From assembly GCF_035594125.1 (NCBI RefSeq), contig NC_087190.1, positions 5,871,501 to 5,935,500 on the forward strand: 64,000 bases of DNA. The letters are read 5' to 3'. The notes under the pieces are model-generated. The model was not told where the DNA came from. It saw only the letters and a program-made list of their open reading frames with translations, and did not search any database. Shown piece by piece: positions 56,841 to 64,000 of the stretch (positions within the stretch are counted from its first letter, which is position 1; each line of letters starts with the position of its first letter). Source of the DNA: Scylla paramamosain. Taxonomy: Eukaryota; Arthropoda; Malacostraca; Decapoda; Portunidae. The position numbers were made by a program, and so were the translations under genes.

Positions 56841-57288
56841 GACTAAAGGACATCGTTGTCCATGGATACGTATGTCAGGCCCCGAAACCCACAAAACAAA
56901 ATTGAGGATGTAAACAGATTAAGAAAAAATGACTTTAATAAGGTAGTAGTCAAACATCAGTGATACACACACAATTGAATGTAACACCTATATAATTAGG
57001 ATATTTTCTACCAAAAATCTAGATAAAACCATGAGACACTAATTAATTGTTATAACTTATTCACTTAATTTTATTATCATGAACTGATTAGTTATCATTG
57101 TTGCCAGTATAGGTCCCAAGGTAACAGAGCTAATTTCTAAGAATATCGTTATGGATAAGGAGGGAAAACAATTTGAAAACCTTACTTGTTATTTAAAAGC
57201 TAACATAAATAAAAACTCAGTCTGGTTATCATGGAGTTTTTCCAATGCCTTAGAAACGGCTGAAATGCTACCATATAAAACAAGGTAA
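56841..57288. other. No recognised feature
   Basis: AT-rich, no motif; open frames short. Confidence 0.45.

Positions 57289-57373
<85 letters not shown>
57289..57373. repeat. (AT)n microsatellite
   Basis: TA run of ~80 bp. Confidence 0.97.
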
Positions 57374-57378
<5 letters not shown>

Positions 57379-57631
57379 AAAAACCATGGCCAATGGCAGC
57401 TACTATATCAATTCTTTAATCTAAAAATAAAAATACAAGTAAACAAGACATTAAAAAAAAATAATAATAAATAAATAATCCAACTTAATCAAAATCAAAA
57501 CTAAATTCAACTGAAACAAACTTAATGCAAACAAACGAACTTTGAATACCACCTTTAAATCAATACCCCAAATTTTATTAAATCTTTTAATAAAACAGAA
57601 TCGTTAATCAACATTCACGCACATTCCGTGA

Positions 57632-57669
57632 AACACACACACACACACACACACGCACACACACACACA

Positions 57670-57756
<87 letters not shown>
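57632..57756. repeat. (AC)n-(AT)n compound microsatellite
   Basis: CA tract to ~57668 with CG and AA interruptions, then TA to 57756. Confidence 0.96.
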
Positions 57757-57757
<1 letters not shown>

Positions 57758-58035
57758 GCCCACTGAGGTGCCAGTCCCTAAGGAAAAAGGGCCAAAAGGA
57801 TTATCCAAAGTTGGGAAAGTTTCTTGAGACCTCCTTCTTGAGGTAATTAAAATCCAAGAAAGATGAAATACAAATACAAAACAAGGAGTTTCAGTTTACC
57901 AGTGAAAGACCGTGAATTGGCATTAAGGCGGTAGACAGAATAGGGGTGAAAGTAGAAAGCCTTGTGCAGTGAAAATAGCAGTAGAAAATAACAAGAGATG
58001 CAACATTGCGGCGATGAGAAACAATCTGAAGACAC
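57757..58035 (-). mobile_element. LINE family A, diverged 3' fragment
   Basis: ATGCCCACTGAGGTGCCAGT, then TGAGACCTCCTTCTTGAGGT, AGACAGAATAGGGGTGAAAG, GCCTTGTGCAG and GATGCAACATTGCGGCGATG follow the antisense of the A C-terminus. Several deletions; the oldest-looking A copy. Confidence 0.8.
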
Positions 58036-58149
58036 CTGCAACTTGGGCTTTCTTGGATGAAAACGGAGCGTGCTAACTACTACACTACGTGGTATGTGTA
58101 CATGTAAAGTAAACATTTATTTACTGCTAACCTTATTACATAATATTTT

Positions 58150-58151
<2 letters not shown>

Positions 58152-58190
<39 letters not shown>
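58152..58190. repeat. (AC)n microsatellite, left of F
   Basis: Pure CA run that directly precedes the first F 3' UTR copy. Confidence 0.97.
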
Positions 58191-58193
<3 letters not shown>

Positions 58194-58307
58194 AGATTAG
58201 TCTTACCGTTAGGATTAATGTTAAGTTTTTCCCCATCCCCTATGTACATTTTCAGTTTGTCAACTGCCTAAATAATAAACCGTTTATTATTATTATTATT
58301 ATTATTA
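58191..58307 (+). mobile_element. LINE family F, 3' UTR-only copy
   Basis: CCTAGATTAGTCTTACCGTT to AATAAACCGTTTATTATTAT with an ATT tail, ~90% like 59879-59994. Followed by (AC)n 58308-58332. Confidence 0.85.
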
Positions 58308-58345
58308 CACACACACACACACACACACACACTCTCGCGGCTCAG

Positions 58346-59647
58346 ATGAACGATCACTTTGCTGCTATCTGTCAAACCTTTCCTCCCCTCCACACCACTC
58401 TGCTTCCTGCCTATCTTCCGGCTCCCTCTCATCCCCCCAGTGTCCAGGCGGTGGATGTTTTTAAGAAAATACTCAAATTCAAACCAAGATGCACCACTCC
58501 CACTGACCTCCCTATAAAAATTTACAAGGAATTTGCTGTAGAGCTAGCAACACCGCTATGCTCCATAATAAACGCTTCACTCTCCCAACACTCTTGCCCC
58601 GAGGACTGGAAGACATCTTACTTCACCCCCATCCTCAAAACCTCCAGTCCACGGTCACTCAATGACCTCAGGCCAGTCTCTATCACCCCCATCCCTAGCC
58701 TTATTTGTGAAGATTTTGTATATGACTGGGCCTACACCAAAATCTGTAATACCGTGGATATCAGACAGTTTGGAAATATTAAAGCCACCTCTACCTCCCA
58801 TTACCTGACCAGCTTCCTTGAATTCATCCACAGCCACCTGGACAAGCGAAACACCTCTCTAGCTGTTGCTTTTGTGGACTTCAAAAAGGCTTTTGATCTT
58901 GTTGACCACACTGTTGTCATCAGCAAGTCAGTAAGTCTGGGTCTCCCTCCTAACCTGATAGCGTGGCTTACCGACTTCCTCACAGGGAGGCGTCAGGCCG
59001 TTCGCTATCAGGGCTCTGTCTCTACTTTCCAACAGCTGACATGTGGGGTCCCCCAGGGGACCAAGATGGATCCTCTATGCTTCCTCCTCCTCATTAACGA
59101 CGGCCTCACTGACACCCCCCATCGCTGGAAGTATGTGGACGACTGCACCGTGGGCGTCCCAGTTTCCACCAAGAACCCGGACTACTCGCCACTGCAAGCG
59201 ATTCTGGAGCGGCTGCAGACGTGGACGGAGGAGAGCAGGATGACCATCAACCACAGCAAAACTGTGGTGATGCATTTCTGTACCTCCTCTGTACCAGTGC
59301 CCCCTCCCCAGCTCTCAGTGGACCCTCATCCCCTCCAGGTGGTCCGATGTGCCAAGCTCCTCGGAGTCACGGTAGACGACCAGCTGACCTGGAAGCAGCA
59401 TGTCGCCAGCACCATAAGATCACCTACCTACAGGCTGTACATGCTGCGCAGACTCAGGTCGCTGGGGACGCCGACAGATGAGTTAAGGGGGGTGTATCTT
59501 ACCTTCATCCTCCCCAAACTCATGTACGCCTCCCCAGCATGGTCTCCTCCCTCACACAAACTCAACAGCTACAGTTGGAGAGTGTGCAGAAAAGGGCGTG
59601 CAGGGTCATCCTTGGCCCTGCATACACCACCTATGAAGAAGCCCTGA
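58346..59647 (+). CDS. Family F reverse transcriptase
   Basis: 433 codons open. Blocks: AVDVFKKILKFKPRCTTPTD, LPIKIYKEFAVELATPLCSI, WKTSYFTPILKTSSPRSLND, LRPVSITPIPSLICEDFVYD, VAFVDFKKAFDLVDHTVVIS (motif A), GRRQAVRYQGSVSTF, CGVPQGTKMDPLCFLLLIND (motif B), HRWKYVDDCTVGVPV (catalytic YVDD), AKLLGVTVDDQLTWKQHV. The end after SYSWRVCRKGR is out of frame. RT residues intact, so recently active or recently copied. Confidence 0.85.
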   Translation: MNDHFAAICQTFPPLHTTLLPAYLPAPSHPPSVQAVDVFKKILKFKPRCTTPTDLPIKIYKEFAVELATPLCSIINASLSQHSCPEDWKTSYFTPILKTSSPRSLNDLRPVSITPIPSLICEDFVYDWAYTKICNTVDIRQFGNIKATSTSHYLTSFLEFIHSHLDKRNTSLAVAFVDFKKAFDLVDHTVVISKSVSLGLPPNLIAWLTDFLTGRRQAVRYQGSVSTFQQLTCGVPQGTKMDPLCFLLLINDGLTDTPHRWKYVDDCTVGVPVSTKNPDYSPLQAILERLQTWTEESRMTINHSKTVVMHFCTSSVPVPPPQLSVDPHPLQVVRCAKLLGVTVDDQLTWKQHVASTIRSPTYRLYMLRRLRSLGTPTDELRGVYLTFILPKLMYASPAWSPPSHKLNSYSWRVCRKGRAGSSLALHTPPMKKP

Positions 59648-59872
59648 ACACCCTGAGCCTGTCCCGACTATTCACCAGGTACCGTGAGGCTCTGGAGAAG
59701 TTTGGAAGGGGACTTCTGCAACATCCACGTCTCAGAAACATGCTGCCGCCTGACGCGCCTTGCCCGGCCCGTGCCACCAGACACCACAACAAGATAACGC
59801 CCCTACGGACCGCGTACGGACCGGTACAGACTCAGTGCGATTCCCACCATAGTGCGAGCCATCAATCAATAG
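59539..59872 (+). pseudogene. Family F C-terminus, in shifted frames
   Basis: QTQQLQLESVQKRACRVILG, YEEALNTLSLSRLFTRYREA, KFGRGLLQHPRLRNMLPPDA, CPARATRHHNKITPLRT, then a second frame change and DRYRLSAIPTIVRAINQ with TAG at 59870-59872. Two single-base indels separate it from the RT frame. Confidence 0.8.
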
Positions 59873-59989
59873 TCCCTTCTAGATTTGACTTACCTTTAGG
59901 ATTAATGTCAAGTATTTCCCCACCCCCAATGTACATTTTCAGTTTGTTGACTGCCTAAAGAATAAACCGTTTATTATTTTTTTTATTAT

Positions 59990-60020
<31 letters not shown>

Positions 60021-60164
60021 TGTTAGCTACGGTTTGAAAAGGCGGAGCTTCATGACGGACATTTTATTTTATATACAATATAAAAGAGGGCGTGATAACT
60101 AACACATTTTCAATGTACAGCAAGAACTTCATGACAAAAGTGATAACAAAGTGTCTGACAATAA
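60021..60164. other. Short spacer
   Basis: No gene; follows the F (AC)n tract. Confidence 0.4.
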
Positions 60165-60179
60165 ATAATAATAATAATA

Positions 60180-60234
<55 letters not shown>

Positions 60235-60245
60235 CAATAAATAAT
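60165..60245. repeat. (TAA)n microsatellite
   Basis: AAT/TAA run with G and AC interruptions. Confidence 0.95.
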
Positions 60246-60262
60246 AAAAAAAAATAGTAATA

Positions 60263-60890
60263 GGGGAAGGTGGGATAAGATGGACTATTTAACAAAAGAA
60301 CGAGTCTAGAGACATTTACGTAGATTTTTTTTTTCAGGTTTTAAGGGCTATGGTGGTGCTTCAGGGTGTTATTTTTACAGTACACACCCTGGTCACAGTT
60401 TTTGAAGGCAAAGACAAACGTGATATTGTATCAAAATAAAATATAATTGGGTAAGATGGAGCTCAGCGGTCTATCTTATCCCTCTATGGATTCACTATAA
60501 CCCTCAATTCTGAAACAAAGAAATATATACTTAGTGGAAGAAATGGCATAGAAAACTTCTTTCCTCATCGTCCTCTACCCCTGTACATTGAGAAAGATGA
60601 GGAAAGATGGAACAAACTGGGCCCGAGCAGACATACAGTAAACAGCTGTAACTAAAACTCTTCTTTCGGCAGAAGTCAGAGTGCCAATCTGCTTTTTTGT
60701 AGACTTTGTCTGCACCGCTGTAAAACCTGTCTCATTGACATTAAAGATCCTGTGTGGAGGAAAAAAAAAAAAAAAAGTCTGCTTTCACTGAGGACAAGAT
60801 ACCAAACAGCTTGTCAACACTTGTCTGATTGAAGTATCCCACACGTGCAGTATACTTAAGTTGATTCCAAATTCAAATTGCAATTTCGGG
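60263..60890 (-). pseudogene. Pogo/Tigger-type transposase fragment
   Basis: Minus-strand translation: FNQTSVDKLFGILSSVKAD, then (after a 16-A run at 60761) PHRIFNVNETGFTAVQTKS, TKKQIGTLTSAERRVLVTAV, CMSARAQFVPSFLIF. The NVDETG motif (first catalytic Asp, here NVNETG with Asp to Asn) followed by TSAER and PPxxIF is diagnostic of pogo/Tigger DDE transposases. The left part GGGGAAGGTGGGATAAGATG at 60263 resembles a terminal repeat. Ends are not proven. Confidence 0.7.
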
Positions 60891-61018
60891 GAGGGGGGGA
60901 AACTGTTAGAAGCCCATTAACCAGTCTTTACCCGCAAGTCCAACCTGGTTAAAAGACAGAAACAGGTGCTGCAGTTAGAATAAAGACAAACTCCTATGTG
61001 TATCATACTAAGAAATAA

Positions 61019-61021
61019 ATA

Positions 61022-61068
<47 letters not shown>

Positions 61069-61070
61069 GC
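61019..61070. repeat. (TAA)n microsatellite
   Basis: TAA run of ~50 bp. Confidence 0.95.
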
Positions 61071-61449
61071 ATGAAATAAAAAAAAAAAAAAAAAACTCGT
61101 TGCAAGATTTCACCATTTTGTTAAGTTTGTGGTCCACGTTATTCCTTTCTGATGCATGTAATGCAATTTAGCGAACGTCCTTTGTAGTCAATCCAAAAAT
61201 TCATCCTCTATCTATGAAAGCAACTAGTTCTGCTTTTTGTGCAGTACTGAATACCGTCCGAGGCCAAGTATGTGGAAAGTAAGGCAAATGCAAATTGTTA
61301 GAAGTTAGAAGTAAAAAGTGACAAAAACATAAAATAGGCTATTGCAGGGCAACAAACAGCAATTATTTAAAACAAAGGTTAACTGGAATTAATGCAAAAT
61401 CATAAAAAAAAAAAAAAATTGAACTTTTAGGTAGTGCTGGCATGGGGTA

Positions 61450-61842
61450 AAATTGCAAATAGGAAGGAAAAAAAAAGATAATACCTTTCAAATAATAATA
61501 AACCAGTGACATTTTGTTTTTGACCTAAATGAACGGTCATGAATATAAAAACTTTCTTCTTGGTTATGCAAATAAAATTTTATATATAGTTTTGCGATCA
61601 TTAAAACTTTAGAATAAGAAAATTAAATAATATTGTAAACTAGAAGTTGTTAGATTAAATGATAAATAGAAATGAAGAAGGCACATGGAGTAATATCCTT
61701 TGATTTACGAGGCAACCGTAAAACAACCACATTGTCTGTTGGGCCACTCACATGAAAAATTCCAATCATAAAACATTGTAGATTAAATGGAAATATGCCA
61801 GAACTGTGTTTTGAGAAAATTCTTTGTTAATATTTAGATCCA
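61450..61842. repeat. Dispersed repeat R, copy 2
   Basis: Parallels 43440-43785: GAACGGTCATGAATATAAAA, AGAAAATTAAATAATATTGT, GCAACCGTAAAACAACCACA, TGTTGGGCCACTCACA, AAATTCTTTGTTAATATTTA. It carries two insertions relative to copy 1. Non-coding. Confidence 0.75.
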
Positions 61843-61865
61843 AAAATTATTGACCATTATGGTGC

Positions 61866-61922
61866 CGGAGCCGCCCGGGTGGCTTAGCTAGTGGACTGCC
61901 ATGAGCCACCCGGGCAGCTTTT
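61866..61922. repeat. GC-rich hairpin with tRNA-like A-box
   Basis: GCCGCCCGGGTGGCTTAGC pairs with GAGCCACCCGGGCAGCTT ~20 bp on. TGGCTTAGCTAGTGG fits the RNA polymerase III A-box (TRGCnnAGY-n-GG), as in tRNA-derived SINE heads. No B-box follows. Isolated GC-rich island in AT-rich DNA. Confidence 0.4.
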
Positions 61923-62204
61923 CACGCACCCTTTATTTTGTTCCATCAGTGTTAGTTTACAATAATTATTACTGTATATATATTTTTTGATAGGCAACCA
62001 TCTCAATAATTAAACTTCATCATTTGAAACCTTGTCTGGCCTTTACATAAAGCTACTTTTGATGATATCGGCACGCGCGAGATCAGGCTATTGAATATTT
62101 TATTATTTTGAATTACCTCTCCAGGACTGTACTTTGTCCTTTAGTCATATGGATCTTACAAACAAGCACATTTCATAATTTTACAACAATTACAATAAAC
62201 TAGG

Positions 62205-62384
<180 letters not shown>

Positions 62385-62631
62385 TATCCACTGTCTTCAT
62401 GTACAGCGCATACTTCTCCCGAGACGTCTCACGGAAGGAAGGCGAGAAGGGACGCACTGTAAGTTATCCTTTCAACTTGAAATAGATTGCAAAAGTGTAT
62501 ATAAGAAGTGAAATTGCTGTGGCAGAGCTTATTCTCTCCTTGATTTATTTATATGTATCACCAGAGATAAAATATTACGCATTCCTTTCATAATAAAAAG
62601 AAATGAATACGGGTGACTCCTACCTGCAGGC

Positions 62632-62633
<2 letters not shown>

Positions 62634-62698
<65 letters not shown>
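62634..62698. repeat. (GA)n microsatellite
   Basis: Pure GA run of 65 bp. Confidence 0.97.
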
Positions 62699-62699
<1 letters not shown>

Positions 62700-63104
62700 A
62701 ATCCTCCATATGACATCACAGATGCGTCGACTAACTCCTTTCTTCTCTACTCCCTGACTGACTCGTCCACACGGGCCTCCTATATACTAGCTGATTTATT
62801 TTCGTAATTTCCAGCACAATTTACATCCAGAAAACACCAGACATTTCCATTACAATAAGCTAAACACAATATAAGAAAGCAGTTTAAATTTAACCTAATT
62901 GTACGGGATGACTCAAACACATTGCATCATCCACGAGGCTCCCCCCTCACGCCAGTCTGCCAGCTGGCCAGCCCGGCAGGCTGCACCCCAGCACTCAACG
63001 CTTCCCGTCCTCACTAGGAGGCACCAAAACTTTCAGGGTGCCCTGCGGAGGTTTCACTCCCTCCTACCCCCTCCCCCCCGCGCGACATCACCCATTATTT
63101 ACAT

Positions 63105-63214
63105 CAGGGTTCTTCAAACTTTTTTCATCACGACCCAGTTTGATTTTCTGTGTTACCTTCACGACCCAGTATGTCCATTCTATCGTACCTTTCTCTTCAT
63201 AAACTTGATATCAG

Positions 63215-63265
<51 letters not shown>

Positions 63266-63287
63266 CTATATCATCTGTACATCTACA

Positions 63288-63376
<89 letters not shown>

Positions 63377-63494
63377 TGAAAAAATTGGATTATTATTATT
63401 TTTATTATTATTATTATTATCATCATGTGGCGACCCACTGAATATGAGTTTGCGACCCAGTACTAGGTCGCGACCCGTACTTTGAAGAACCCTG
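63105..63494. mobile_element. hAT MITE, 390 bp, perfect 8-bp target duplication
   Basis: Ends CAGGGTTCTTCAAACTTTTT at 63105 and the complement of GTACTTTGAAGAACCCTG at 63494; repeated CGACCCAG motifs in both subterminal regions. TSD ATTTACAT at 63097-63104 and 63495-63502. Non-coding; interior holds (AC)n, (CT)n and (ATT)n. Confidence 0.95.
63221..63421. repeat. (AC)n, (CT)n and (ATT)n tracts inside the MITE
   Basis: CA 63221-63264, CT 63291-63370, ATT 63391-63420. Confidence 0.95.
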
Positions 63495-63502
63495 ATTTAC
63501 AT

Positions 63503-64000
63503 AGTAGTAACTAATGTAATCAACATGATTATAGATATAAGAGGTGAACTTAGAATAAGGACACAGCAAATACATGCTAATGAAATGGATCTAACCTGTT
63601 ATTATATCAAGATGAATGTCGTTGAGAGTCGGTGTCTTGTACCCTTGGTAACTGTTGTCTCGAGGCATGTGTGCGTTTTAGCCGGGGAAAAAAAATAATT
63701 TCGTTATTTTCCATTTCTTTCAGCACCTGATTTGGTTATGAGGTACACGTTTATTTCTACACGCTCTTATAAGTTTTTGTTGTCTTATGAACACATATCT
63801 TATTTTTACGTGTACATACTATTTTATAAGTTTCTCCCAAAGATTCGAACGCATGCGCGACAAGGAACTGCTGCGTCCGAAGACGAAATTTTGAAGAAAT
63901 AAATTTGATATTGCCTCTCCTCAAAAGTGCAGTGCTCTATTACTACGTTTGATTATGTAGCATAACAATTAAGTACTGTTTTAATGATGAAATGTGCACA
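63503..64000. other. No recognised feature
   Basis: AT-rich to the window edge. No supported frame or repeat. Confidence 0.45.

Larger units (their letters stand above)
58333..59994 (+). mobile_element. LINE family F, 5'-truncated copy with RT
   Basis: Starts right after (AC)n, encodes the RT and C-terminus, 3' UTR 59873-59979, ATT tail to 59994, then (AC)n 59995-60020. Higher GC than surroundings. Clade uncertain; protein style is closest to CR1/L2-like LINEs. Confidence 0.85.

Noticed and set aside
62899..63441. 180-codon frame crossing GC-rich DNA and the MITE
   Set aside because: Runs through (AC)n, (CT)n and (ATT)n tracts and a MITE boundary; no motif.

Overview
The window is eukaryotic, intron-containing and almost entirely repetitive. 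The best guess is a decapod crustacean (inference). Reasons: very long (AT)n, (CT)n/(GA)n, (AC)n and (TAA)n microsatellites, several LINE families of arthropod type, a Penelope-like element, and one exon resembling decapod ionotropic receptors. No rRNA, no intact tRNA gene, no CRISPR array and no bacterial-style gene was seen. Only two short stretches look like ordinary host exons: a 214-bp AMP-binding (acyl-CoA synthetase/4CL/luciferase-like) exon at 3518-3731 (minus) and a 144-bp ionotropic-receptor exon at 36023-36166 (plus).

The dominant component is LINE family A, a single-ORF endonuclease + reverse-transcriptase element of about 3.28 kb. Full-length or reconstructable copies are A3 (10650-13947, minus), A4 (26682-30297, minus, split by a 349-bp Penelope fragment) and A5 (43992-45099 + 48486-50651, minus, split by a 3.4-kb CR1 element). 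Partial copies lie at 1-1530, 1609-2205, 3872-6705, 8391-10276, 18767-19275, 26355-26681, 35383-35820, 37182-38195 + 39976-40092, 42311-43115 and 57757-58035. Other families are: B, an I/jockey-type LINE with zinc-knuckle ORF1, RT and RNase H (10283-10649 and 13948-18770, plus 3' UTR scraps); C, a CR1-type LINE with an 8-bp TTCTTATG tail (20281-21201, 32022-32318, 32590-34419, 45100-48485); E, a jockey-type LINE with ORF1 and ORF2 (51395-56830) preceded by a copy of its own 3' UTR; F, a LINE lying between (AC)n tracts (58191-59994); and a Penelope-like element with GIY-YIG domain (23650-25830).

DNA transposons: Tc1-like (21567-23040), a BED/hAT pseudogene (30787-32472), an 888-bp hAT derivative with perfect 8-bp TSD (32968-33855), a PIF/Harbinger derivative with TAA TSD (38792-39398) sitting inside a TGTTA...TAACA solo LTR with CTAG TSD (38196-39975), a mariner-type 55-bp-TIR element carrying a family A fragment (42164-43170), a pogo/Tigger fragment (60263-60890) and a 390-bp hAT MITE with perfect 8-bp TSD (63105-63494).

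The most unusual features are: (i) an array of in-phase GAA/TTC heat-shock-element units directly upstream of a TATA box and TCAGT initiator at 7094-7326, driving a two-exon decayed copy of a multicopy uncharacterised gene family; (ii) LINE families B, E and F lying head-to-tail on copies of their own 3' ends, F inside (AC)n; (iii) four perfect inverted duplications with very short loops (arms of 102, 165, 46 and 20 bp) inside otherwise decayed transposons. The coding pieces do not form a pathway; their relation is one of nested insertion, which gives relative ages.
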